From positions 372,001-436,000 of the forward strand of contig JAFKFL010000007.1 in NCBI GenBank assembly GCA_017308235.1: a stretch of 64,000 nucleotides of DNA, in the 5' to 3' direction. This document shows positions 42,757-50,369 of the stretch, piece by piece; within the stretch, counting starts at the first letter, position 1, and every line of letters starts with the position of its first letter. Made by a program: the position numbers and the translations under genes. The notes beneath the pieces were generated by a model that ran no database searches, was not told the DNA's origin, and saw only the letters and a program-made list of their open reading frames with translations. Source of the stretch: Alphaproteobacteria bacterium. GTDB taxonomy: Bacteria > Pseudomonadota > Alphaproteobacteria > Reyranellales > Reyranellaceae.

Positions 42757-43215
42757 ATGAGTAAGCAATCGGCGCTCGGCCGGCGGGAGGCCCTCGTTGG
42801 AGCGGGCTTGCTGGGTGCGATCTTGGCAGTTCCAGCCGCACGGGCGCAGCAGCGCGTCAAGGCAGGCACCGTCGAGATCGAGCAGGTCCAGATAGCCTTC
42901 ATCGGCAGCGGCAACATCGGCGGCGGCACGCTGCAATTCCAGGGCGGGAGCTACTCCTTTTCCGTTGGCGGCCTCGGCATCGGTGGCTTCGGCATCTCGA
43001 AGATGACGGCGACAGGAGATGTCTACAATCTGAGAGAGCTGCGCCAGTTTCCCGGCGCCTACGGCCAGGCGCGCTATGGTGTGGCGCTGGGCGACGTTAG
43101 CGCGGGCGAACTCTGGCTGGAGAACCCTAACGGAGTCCTGATCAACCTGCGCGCGCAGCGCACCGGTCTTGCGCTGTCGCTCGGCGCCGACGCCGTGATC
43201 ATCGATTTCAAGTGA
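42757..43215 (+). CDS. Secreted glycine-rich beta protein of unknown function
   Basis: 152 residues from the ATG at 42757, with GGGGGAG 6 bases upstream. A signal (RREALVGAGLLGAILAVPAARA, twin-arginine-like R-R only) precedes VEIEQVQIAFIGSGNIGGG, GGSYSFSVGGLGIGGFGISK, ATGDVYNLRELRQFPGAYGQ and AQRTGLALSLGADAVIID. I recall alphaproteobacterial proteins with this pattern but cannot name the family with confidence. Confidence 0.7.
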   Translation: MSKQSALGRREALVGAGLLGAILAVPAARAQQRVKAGTVEIEQVQIAFIGSGNIGGGTLQFQGGSYSFSVGGLGIGGFGISKMTATGDVYNLRELRQFPGAYGQARYGVALGDVSAGELWLENPNGVLINLRAQRTGLALSLGADAVIIDFK

Positions 43216-43224
43216 GACGCCGAC

Positions 43225-43758
43225 ATGATGAACTCGACCTTTATATCTCGTGCGCTTGCGCTCGGCGTCATCCTCGGTGGCAGTCCAGCCCTGGCGCAGG
43301 ATGAAGCGCAGGTCTTCAACGCCTTCGCTGTTGCGACCGCCAACGGCACGATCGTGAGGGCGGCGGCAAAGCAGGTGATGGTCGTCGGCACCGTGAGGGG
43401 ACCGTTATTCATCGAGACCAACGAGGGCCCGGTGCCGGCGGGCAACGTGGTCTGCTCCGCCTCCTTGCGCATCGACCAGGGCAACCGCCATCAGACGGGC
43501 AGCGGCGCCTGCACCTTCACGGCGGACGACGGCGCGGCGGCCTGGGGCGAATGGGAGTGCGCGGGCTACGCGCTGGTGGGCTGCCGCGGCAAGCTGACCT
43601 TGAACGGCGGCGCCGGCCGGTTTCAGGGCGTGTCTGGCGAGGGCGCCATGACGTGGCGGCCAAACGCGCACGAGCTCGAAACGCAGCTCGATGGCACGAC
43701 CTTGCAGAATACCTCCGGGGTTGTGATCTGGCGCGGCTTCAAGCTCGTGAAGAAGTAA
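43225..43758 (+). CDS. Secreted protein with AOC-barrel/dirigent-like pattern
   Basis: 177 residues; signal RALALGVILGGSPALAQ. The stretch GSGACTFTADDGAAAWGEW, then CRGKLTLNGGAGRFQGVSG and EGAMTWRP resembles the allene-oxide-cyclase-like barrel of exported proteins that hold small hydrophobic ligands. The match is by pattern only. It starts 9 bases after the previous stop and is likely co-transcribed. Confidence 0.55.
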   Translation: MMNSTFISRALALGVILGGSPALAQDEAQVFNAFAVATANGTIVRAAAKQVMVVGTVRGPLFIETNEGPVPAGNVVCSASLRIDQGNRHQTGSGACTFTADDGAAAWGEWECAGYALVGCRGKLTLNGGAGRFQGVSGEGAMTWRPNAHELETQLDGTTLQNTSGVVIWRGFKLVKK

Positions 43759-43782
43759 GGCCGTGTGAAAAAAGAGGATCTG

Positions 43783-44139
43783 ATGCGGCGGTTCCTGGCC
43801 ATTCTCCTGTCGTTGATCGCGGGCTCGGCGCTGGCGGACGACGGACGCTTCGTGATCGTGAACGGAACGGATCTCTCGATCCGCGAGCTTACGCTGTCGC
43901 AGCACGATCTCAACGCCTGGAGCCCCAGTGTCCTGCAGGCGCCGGCTCTCAAGCCCGGCGAGGCGCGCGAAGTCACGGTTCCCTCGTCCTTCGTCGGTTG
44001 CAACCAGGATTTCAAGGTCGTGTTCGAGGGCAATGATACCCAGCCGATCTGGCAGTATCTCAACCTGTGTAATCTGAAAAAGATCCGACTGGCGTACGAT
44101 CGACTGAGCGGCATCGCTACGGCCACCTACGACGAATAG
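43783..44139 (+). CDS. Small secreted protein of unknown function
   Basis: 118 residues from the ATG at 43783, with GAGG 6 bases upstream; the GTG at 43765 is an alternative. Signal RRFLAILLSLIAGSALA, then GRFVIVNGTDLSIRELTLSQ, a proline-rich middle (APALKPGEAREVTVP), CNQDFKVVFEG and a terminal AYDRLSGIATATYDE. The all-beta pattern suggests a small sandwich. Unrecognised. It follows the AOC-like gene by 24 bases. Confidence 0.65.
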   Translation: MRRFLAILLSLIAGSALADDGRFVIVNGTDLSIRELTLSQHDLNAWSPSVLQAPALKPGEAREVTVPSSFVGCNQDFKVVFEGNDTQPIWQYLNLCNLKKIRLAYDRLSGIATATYDE

Positions 44140-44202
44140 CGGTTCGCGTCCCGGCAAATCAACGACCAAGCTGCAAACGACTATCTACGAAGGAGCCCTG
44201 TC

Positions 44203-45636
44203 ATGAAGATCAATCGCCGCCTCGCCCTGACAACGGGGCTTGGCACCGTCCTGTCCGCAATGACGTTCTCTGCTTCCCGTGCCGATGAGGGACTGATCAG
44301 CGGAGCGTTCGATGGGCTGGAGGACTTCTGGCTGGCGACTGACGCCTATATCTACGGTTACCCGCTTGTGACGATGGAAATGACGCGACGCGTCATGACG
44401 AATGCCGCCACCGTGCAGGGCACTCGCGGTCCCATGGGGCAATTCGTCAAGGCGCGCCAATACCCTGACGCCTCTTTCCGGGACGTAACCGCGCCCAACG
44501 CCGACACCCTGTACACGCTGGCATGGATCGATGTGGGCAAGGAGCCCTGGGTGTTGAGCCTTCCCGACATGAAGGACCGCTACTTTCTGTTCCCGATGCT
44601 CGACGGCTGGACCAACGTGTTCCAGGTCCCCGGCACGCGCACCACCGGCACCGGCGCGCAGACCTATGCCATCACCGGCCCGGGTTGGAGCGGCACGCTG
44701 CCGGCCGGCGTCAAGGAGTACAAGTCGCCGACTGCGCTCGTATGGCTCCTCGGACGCATCTACTGCACCGGCACGCCCGAAGACTATGCGGCGGTCCACA
44801 CCCTCCAGGATCAGTGCAAGCTTGTGCCGCTCAGTTCGTGGGGCAAGGAGTACAAGCCGCCGGTCGGGAAGGTCGATCCGTCGACTGATATGAAGACAGC
44901 GGTGCGTGAGCAGGTGAACAGGATGGATGCCATCCAGTATTTCACCCTGCTGTCCAAGCTCATGAAGAATAATCCGCCTGCGGCAGAAGACGCACCCGAG
45001 CTTTCGCGATATGCGCGGATCGGGCTGGTGCCGGGCAAGGACTTCGATGCGACGAAGCTCAGGGCCGATTTCGCTAAACGCATTCCGCAGATCGCCTTCG
45101 ACCGCATCATGCTTCAGTTCAAGGTCGGCAAGTCGGTCAAGAACATCAATGGCTGGATGTTCGATTCGGTGACGGGGGTCTACGGCACGGACTACCTTAA
45201 CCGCGCCTTTATCACCGCCATCGGCCTCGGGGCAAACCGCGTACAAGATGCTGTCTATCCAACATCCCTGAAGGGTGCCGACGGAAACGACTACTCGGGC
45301 GCGAACAAGTACGTGATCCGGTTTCCGAAGGGGCAACTGCCGCCCGCCAAGGGCTTCTGGTCGCTGACCATGTACGATGCCAACTATTTCTTCGTCGCCA
45401 ATCCGATCAATCGCTACTCGATCAGCGCCCGGCAGAATCTGAAGGCCAATGCCGACGGCTCGGTTGATCTCTACGTCCAGAACCAATCGCCTGGGGCAGA
45501 CAAGGAGGCGAATTGGCTTCCTGCGCCGACCGGCAAGTTCGTTTTGATGATGCGCCTCTATTGGCCGGCCGAGGCCCCGCCGTCGATCATCGATGGCACA
45601 TGGACCCCGCCAGCAGTTGCCAAGGCTTCAGCCTGA
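44203..45636 (+). CDS. DUF1254/DUF1214 secreted protein
   Basis: 477 residues with a signal (RRLALTTGLGTVLSAMTFSASRA). The DUF1254 part reads YIYGYPLVTMEMTRRVMTNA, then APNADTLYTLAWIDVGKEPW and YFLFPMLDGWTNVFQVPGTR; the C-terminal DUF1214 part has NRYSISARQNLKANADGSVD and APTGKFVLMMRLYWP. The family is exported and of unknown function. It closes the plus-strand envelope block. Confidence 0.9.
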   Translation: MKINRRLALTTGLGTVLSAMTFSASRADEGLISGAFDGLEDFWLATDAYIYGYPLVTMEMTRRVMTNAATVQGTRGPMGQFVKARQYPDASFRDVTAPNADTLYTLAWIDVGKEPWVLSLPDMKDRYFLFPMLDGWTNVFQVPGTRTTGTGAQTYAITGPGWSGTLPAGVKEYKSPTALVWLLGRIYCTGTPEDYAAVHTLQDQCKLVPLSSWGKEYKPPVGKVDPSTDMKTAVREQVNRMDAIQYFTLLSKLMKNNPPAAEDAPELSRYARIGLVPGKDFDATKLRADFAKRIPQIAFDRIMLQFKVGKSVKNINGWMFDSVTGVYGTDYLNRAFITAIGLGANRVQDAVYPTSLKGADGNDYSGANKYVIRFPKGQLPPAKGFWSLTMYDANYFFVANPINRYSISARQNLKANADGSVDLYVQNQSPGADKEANWLPAPTGKFVLMMRLYWPAEAPPSIIDGTWTPPAVAKASA

Positions 45637-45729
45637 AGCGACTGCAACCGCAGCGCCTGCAAAGCTGTGGTCTGCTCCAACCTTTGGGAGCCTCGCTCAT
45701 GCCGAGGTTCCGATTGAGGGTATTTCCGT

Positions 45730-46434
45730 CTACTGGCCGGCCTTCCCCAACAGGACCGGCTTCGCACGCGAAGCGGCAGGGAACAGCTGCTGGAGCGCCT
45801 CGACCTTGGGAAGGTCGAACATGGCGATGTACGGATTATGCGGGTGCAGCGTGGCGTAGTCCTGATGATAGGCCTCGGCGGGGTAGAACGGACTGGCCCC
45901 GTTGATCTGGGTCACGATGCGCTTCCGGTAGACGCCCGCCTTGTTGAGCTGGTCGATGTAGGCTTCGGCCACGCGGCGCTGCTCGTTGTCCCGGGCAAAG
46001 ATGGCGGAGCGGTACTGCGACCCGACATCCGGTCCCTGGCGGTTGAGTTCGGTCGGATTGTGGGCCACTGAAAAGAAGATCTGCAGGATCGTGCCGTAGC
46101 TCACGACTCGTGGATCGAACGTGATCTCCACCGATTCGGCGTGTCCCGTGCGGCCCGAGCTCACGACCTCGTAGACCGCGTCCTCTTTGCTGCCTCCGGC
46201 GTATCCTGAGACGGCCCGACTGACGCCGTTCACATGCTGGAACACGGCCTGGACGCCCCAGAAACACCCGCCGGCCAGAACCGCTGTCTCGGTTGTCGCT
46301 TCCTGCCGTTGTTCGTTCACGACAGGCGCCGGCACCGCGACCACGGATTCTTTCGCAAGAACTGAGAGCGCGCCCGATCCAATACAAAGGAGCCCAATGG
46401 CCAGGACCACGCCCATCCCAACGATCGTTCTCAT
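45730..46434 (-). CDS. msrA: Exported peptide-methionine (S)-S-oxide reductase
   Basis: 234 residues from the ATG at 46434 (AGGAGG 6 bases upstream). A hydrophobic N-terminus (VGMGVVLAIGLLCIGSGALS) exports it. AVLAGGCFWGVQAVFQ holds the catalytic C57, and GYAGG, GHAESVEITFDP and FFSVAHNPTELNRQGPD are typical MsrA motifs. It repairs oxidised methionine in envelope proteins. The active residue is cysteine, not selenocysteine. It follows the sorbosone dehydrogenase-like gene by 17 bases. Confidence 0.93.
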   Translation of the reverse strand: MRTIVGMGVVLAIGLLCIGSGALSVLAKESVVAVPAPVVNEQRQEATTETAVLAGGCFWGVQAVFQHVNGVSRAVSGYAGGSKEDAVYEVVSSGRTGHAESVEITFDPRVVSYGTILQIFFSVAHNPTELNRQGPDVGSQYRSAIFARDNEQRRVAEAYIDQLNKAGVYRKRIVTQINGASPFYPAEAYHQDYATLHPHNPYIAMFDLPKVEALQQLFPAASRAKPVLLGKAGQ

Positions 46435-46451
46435 GTCGCGCCTCCTGTTGC

Positions 46452-47756
46452 TTACTGGGCTGTCACGCGCCAGATAACGTTGCCGACATCGTCCGCCATC
46501 AGGAGCGACCGCCGGTCGTGACCGAGCGTGACTCCGACCGGCCGGCCGTACGACTCCTTTTCGTCTTCCGACAGGAAGCCCGAGAGGATGTCGCGCGGCG
46601 GTCCGGCCGGGCGGCCGTTGGCGAACGGGATGAACACCAGCTTGTAGCCGCTGAGCTTGCTGCGATTCCAGGAGCCGTGCTGGCCGATCGCCATGCCGTC
46701 CGGAAAGCCGGGCAGGGTGCCCGCCGGCATCCAGCAGAGGCCCAACGAGGCGGTGTGGCCGCCGAGCGCATAGTCCGGCGTGATGGCCTTGGCGACCATG
46801 GCCGCATCCTGCGGCACGCGGTCGTCGACCACGCGATCCCAGTAGCAATAGGGCCAGCCGTAGAAGCCGCCATCTCGCACGGAAGTGAGATAATCGGGAG
46901 GGGTTTCGTCGCCGAGGCCGTCGCGCTCGTTGACCACGGTCCACAGGACGCCCGTCGTGGGCTCCCAGGCGAGCCCCACGGCGTTGCGCAGGCCGGAGGC
47001 GAAGATGCGGCTGCGGCCGCTCGCGAGGTCGAGTTCGTAGATGGCGGCCCGGCCTTCTTCGACCTCCATGCCGTCGTCGGCGATGTTCGTGAACGAGCCG
47101 ACGCCGGCATAGAGCTTCGTGCGGTCGGCATTCAGCAGCAGGCTTCGCGTCCAATGTCCGCCGGGTTTGAACGTCACGAGCTTGCGGCCGGGCGCAGTGA
47201 TGCGGTCGGCGCCTGCCGTGTAGGGGAAGGCGACCACGCCGTCGGTGTTACCGACGTAGAATGTGTCGCCGACCAGCGCCATGCCGAATGGCTGGCTCTG
47301 GTCTTTCAGGAAGATCTCGCGTGTTTCGGCCACGCCGTCGCCGTTGCTGTCGCGCAGCAGCGTGATGCGGTTGGGACTGACACCCATGGCCGCAGCGCGC
47401 CTCATGGTGCTGATCATGGCGTAATCGAAGACGGAGCGCGGCGAGCGGTCGAGGATGGTCGCTTCGGCGACCAGGACGTCGCCATTGGGCAACACCTCGA
47501 TCCAGCGCGGGTGATCGAGATCCGATGCGAATGCGTTGACCTTAAGTCCGGGCGCGGCGATGGGCACCCGTCCTCCGCTCCATCCCTTGGCGGACGGCAT
47601 CTTCAATGTCGGGAGGTTGCCTTGCGGCTTCGCGTCCGGGATCGCGGGCGCATTTCCCCAGGCTGGCTCGGGCGTGCCTCCGGTCAGCCGCCTGACGTGA
47701 AGCGCGGTTCCCCCGATCACGGCGACACCACGGGCAAAAAGCGTCGAAAAGCTCAC
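46452..47756 (-). CDS. Exported PQQ-dependent sugar (sorbosone) dehydrogenase-like protein
   Basis: 434 residues from the GTG at 47756 (AGGAG 6 bases upstream). A hydrophobic N-terminus is followed by a six-bladed propeller: LDHPRWIEVLPNGDVLVAEA, LYAGVGSFTNIADDGMEVEE, DGMAIGQHGSWNRSKLSGYK and other blades. This matches the GDH/sorbosone dehydrogenase family that binds PQQ and oxidises aldose sugars in the periplasm. The frame open to 48137 is a shadow. It is co-transcribed with msrA. Confidence 0.87.
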   Translation of the reverse strand: MSFSTLFARGVAVIGGTALHVRRLTGGTPEPAWGNAPAIPDAKPQGNLPTLKMPSAKGWSGGRVPIAAPGLKVNAFASDLDHPRWIEVLPNGDVLVAEATILDRSPRSVFDYAMISTMRRAAAMGVSPNRITLLRDSNGDGVAETREIFLKDQSQPFGMALVGDTFYVGNTDGVVAFPYTAGADRITAPGRKLVTFKPGGHWTRSLLLNADRTKLYAGVGSFTNIADDGMEVEEGRAAIYELDLASGRSRIFASGLRNAVGLAWEPTTGVLWTVVNERDGLGDETPPDYLTSVRDGGFYGWPYCYWDRVVDDRVPQDAAMVAKAITPDYALGGHTASLGLCWMPAGTLPGFPDGMAIGQHGSWNRSKLSGYKLVFIPFANGRPAGPPRDILSGFLSEDEKESYGRPVGVTLGHDRRSLLMADDVGNVIWRVTAQ

Positions 47757-47876
47757 GGGCAACTCCTCATGGCACTCTTCTGATCCTGTCGGCTCGTTAT
47801 GGTAGACAATATACAGCGAATGTCGTGACGTATCAGGCGTCCAGTCCAACCATGCCAGAGAAGAGGGGTTCGTACC

Positions 47877-48293
47877 GTGGCCAAATATCCTTTCGACGAG
47901 AACGATGCCTTCAAGAAAGGCCGTGACGTGTGGTTCGAGATGCGCGGCCCCGCGGTGGCGCAGGCAGCCCTGGACCAGGCGGCACAACATGAAATGACGC
48001 GAGATTTGCGGCAATTCCTGTTCGAGCACTGCTTCGCTGCCGTCTGGGCGCGACCGGGTCTGGAGCGGGCGACCCGCAGCATCATCACAATTTCGGTACT
48101 GGCCGCCCTTGGGCGCACCGAAGAACTGAAATCGCACATTCGCATGGGGCTAAACAACGGGCTCACGCGCGAGCAGCTCAAGGAGCTGTTCCTCCATGTC
48201 GGCGTCTACGCCGGCGCCCCGTCGGCCGTGTCCGCGGTTCGCGCGGCGATGGAGGAATTCGATTCGATCGACAAGACAAAGGCCAAGGCCTGA
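47877..48293 (+). CDS. Carboxymuconolactone decarboxylase-family protein
   Basis: 138 residues from the GTG at 47877 (GAGGGG about 9 bases upstream). The all-helical sequence RSIITISVLAALGRTEELKS, HIRMGLNNGLTREQLKELF and VYAGAPSAVSAVRAAMEEF is the CMD fold. No CxxC pair is present, so it is not an AhpD-type peroxidase partner; the gamma-CMD type is a better fit. The substrate is unknown. Confidence 0.88.
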   Translation: MAKYPFDENDAFKKGRDVWFEMRGPAVAQAALDQAAQHEMTRDLRQFLFEHCFAAVWARPGLERATRSIITISVLAALGRTEELKSHIRMGLNNGLTREQLKELFLHVGVYAGAPSAVSAVRAAMEEFDSIDKTKAKA

Positions 48294-48300
48294 GCGAACG

Positions 48301-48334
48301 GCGGCCGTCCCACCCGTTCGATGGGGACGGCCGC
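48301..48334. terminator. Strong hairpin after the CMD gene
   Basis: GCGGCCGTCCC (48301-48311) and GGGACGGCCGC (48324-48334) pair perfectly over 11 bp with a 12-base loop. There is no T tract. It separates the CMD gene from the cupin gene. Confidence 0.6.
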
Positions 48335-48423
48335 ATCTCGCGGAGCGACGACAGGGCAAACGCCGGTCTGGCGCTGGAGTGCCCGAACGGTGATCATCGC
48401 CCATGCAACGTACGGAGGAAGCC

Positions 48424-48771
48424 ATGAAAGTCCTGCGGACCAACGACATCGAGCAGAAAGAGCGCGGCGGCGGCCTGTTCAAAGGACGGGTGACTGTCCA
48501 GCCCGTGCTCGATTCGGATGCAAGTGATCTGCGCACCAACGTCATCAATTTCGACAAGGGTGCGGTGAACGTTTTTCACGTGCACGACTTCGACCAGGTG
48601 CTGTACGTCACCAAAGGCGAAGGCATCATCGCGACCGAGAAGGAGGAGATCCGCATCAGGCCGGGCGACTTCGTCGTCATCCCGGCGGGCGAAAAGCACT
48701 GGCATGGTGCCACGCCCGATTCGGACTTCGCGCACATCGCCATCTCGATCCGCGGGAAGACGACTTATTAG
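48424..48771 (+). CDS. Cupin-domain protein
   Basis: 115 residues from the ATG at 48424 (GGAGGA upstream; the ATG at 48403 is in frame). VFHVHDFDQVLYVTKGEGII carries the H-x-H of motif 1, and RPGDFVVIPAGEKHWHGAT motif 2, so a metal-binding single cupin fold is expected. It may be a sugar isomerase or epimerase, or a small-molecule sensor; the partner is unknown. Confidence 0.85.
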   Translation: MKVLRTNDIEQKERGGGLFKGRVTVQPVLDSDASDLRTNVINFDKGAVNVFHVHDFDQVLYVTKGEGIIATEKEEIRIRPGDFVVIPAGEKHWHGATPDSDFAHIAISIRGKTTY

Positions 48772-48963
48772 TCGCTTACGGCATGTCGTGCCCCAAAAGC
48801 GGGCCTCGATGTCGGATTTGCGGAGGGGAGTCTGAACGAGCTCGGTTCGGTTGTCGGAATTGAACCGGCAGCGCGAAGGGCGTGATTTGTGATCCGTCGG
48901 TGCTACTATCGCGCGTCCCCTCCAAGCCGGAGATAGAGATGAAGATTTTCAGGCGGTATCGCG

Positions 48964-49176
48964 TTGTCGGCGCGTAGTGTTGGTTGCGACCTCTGCGCAG
49001 GTCGCGGTTGGATTCGGCCAGTCAATGGCGCACCGAAGCCTTGCCCCAGGTGCAATGCCGCTGGCGAGAGCCCGGATGTCCAGGTTGACGATGGCCATCC
49101 GACGCAAGCGCGGCTCGACCCGAAGAAGAAGCATCTGCGTCGGCCGAAATTCCCCGTGAAGCCGGCAGGTGGATGA
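48964..49176 (+). CDS. Small zinc-ribbon peptide
   Basis: 70 residues from a TTG start preceded by AGGCGG 7 bases upstream. C8, C11, C27 and C30 (CDLC and CPRC) make a four-cysteine zinc site like that of DnaJ-type ribbons; AGRGW and NAAGES resemble the glycine steps. A basic tail (KKKHLRRPKFPVKP) follows. No family is recognised. The plausible ATG at 48939 is in another frame and stops after 12 codons. Confidence 0.4.
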   Translation: MSARSVGCDLCAGRGWIRPVNGAPKPCPRCNAAGESPDVQVDDGHPTQARLDPKKKHLRRPKFPVKPAGG

Positions 49177-49218
49177 CCTCGAAAGGGTCTTTGCTCACCT
49201 GCAATTGAAGGACGAGAA

Positions 49219-50205
49219 ATGAAGCAGCATGCCTTCGGTCCGTTTCCTCCAGTCTCGATCCTGACGTTGGGTGGCGGCGGCCTCGGCATGTTGTGGGGGA
49301 AGACGACGGTCGAGGAATGTGTCGCCACGGTGCATGACGCCGTGGCCACAGGCATCACGGTGCTCGATCTCGCGCCGCGCTATGGCGATGGCAAGGCGGA
49401 GCTGGTCGTGGGCGAGGCCTTTGGCGGCAAGCTGCCGGCCGGCATCCGCGTCACCAGCAAATGCAATCTGGGCAACGCGGCGCCCGAAAGTGTCGAAGCG
49501 ATTCTTCGCCAATCGATCGAGGCCAGTCTGAAACGCCTTCGCCTGCCGCGACTGGACCTCTTCTTCCTGCATTCCAATGTCGTGCCCGATCAGCCTTTCA
49601 TTGCCCGCGCGGCCTCCGGCGCGGCCGAGCGCATGACGCCTTATGCGACCTTCGTCGATCATGTGCGGCCGGCGTTCGAGCGTTTCGTTGCGGAGGGCCT
49701 GATCGGCGCCTGGGGGCTGACCGGGATCGGCCATCCCGACACGATCATCAAGGTGCTCGGTGAACGGCCTGCGCCGGCGGCGGTGCAATGCATCGCCAAT
49801 CTCCTCGACTCGCCCGGCGGCCTGAAGTTCTTCGAGGGCCCCGCCAAGCCGCGCTCGGTGATCGCGGCGGCGCGTGCTAACAAAGTGGGCGTGATGGGCA
49901 TCCGCGCCGTGCAAGCCGGTGCGCTCACCAGCGCGATCGACCGGCCGCTGCCGGACGATCATGCCGAGGTGCGCGACTACCGCCTGGCCGCGCCCTTCCG
50001 CGAGATCTGCGCCGAGCTTGACGTTAACCCGGCTGTCATCGCGCATCGCTATGCCCTGTCGCTCGACATCGACACCCTGGTCCTCGGCGTGAAGAACCGT
50101 CAGGAGCTGGCCGAGTGTGTTGCGGCTGCCGAAGCCGGTCCCTTGTCGCCTGAGTTGATGCAGCGGATCGATTCAGCGTTGGAGGGTGCGCGAAGAGCGG
50201 CGTGA
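49219..50205 (+). CDS. Aldo/keto reductase
   Basis: 328 residues. LGGGGLGM opens the barrel, VLDLAPRYGDGKAELVVG holds the catalytic D and Y, VTSKCNL the K and FFLHSNVV the H of the AKR tetrad. It uses NADPH to reduce a carbonyl substrate. Related pyridoxal/D-threo-aldose-1-dehydrogenase-like reductases are candidates, but no clear substrate evidence exists. Confidence 0.9.
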   Translation: MKQHAFGPFPPVSILTLGGGGLGMLWGKTTVEECVATVHDAVATGITVLDLAPRYGDGKAELVVGEAFGGKLPAGIRVTSKCNLGNAAPESVEAILRQSIEASLKRLRLPRLDLFFLHSNVVPDQPFIARAASGAAERMTPYATFVDHVRPAFERFVAEGLIGAWGLTGIGHPDTIIKVLGERPAPAAVQCIANLLDSPGGLKFFEGPAKPRSVIAAARANKVGVMGIRAVQAGALTSAIDRPLPDDHAEVRDYRLAAPFREICAELDVNPAVIAHRYALSLDIDTLVLGVKNRQELAECVAAAEAGPLSPELMQRIDSALEGARRAA

Positions 50206-50369
50206 GATGCGATATTTCCGACGTGACTTGCCATTCCCCCGCCAAGCCATGAGCGGTGACGTTGGCCGGCGTGCGCGGGGCGCAAGGCAAGGCCGTGCTT
50301 CCGGCTTCCGGCGCCCAGGGATGTGTGGAAAGCTTGTAAACCCATTCTCGACGGAAAGCGGCACAGACT

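Noticed and set aside
44185-45486. 433-residue minus-strand frame opposite DUF1254
   Set aside because: Shadow frame; the plus-strand DUF1254 protein has a signal peptide and domain motifs.
45730-46434. MsrA as a selenoprotein
   Set aside because: Active-site codon encodes cysteine (GGCFWG); no in-frame UGA.
47757-48137. N-terminal extension of the sorbosone dehydrogenase frame
   Set aside because: Overlaps the plus-strand CMD gene and promoter; the GTG at 47756 has a strong ribosome site.
48939-48977. Short frame from the ATG at 48939 with a good ribosome site
   Set aside because: Stops after 12 codons; too short to support, though it could be a leader peptide.
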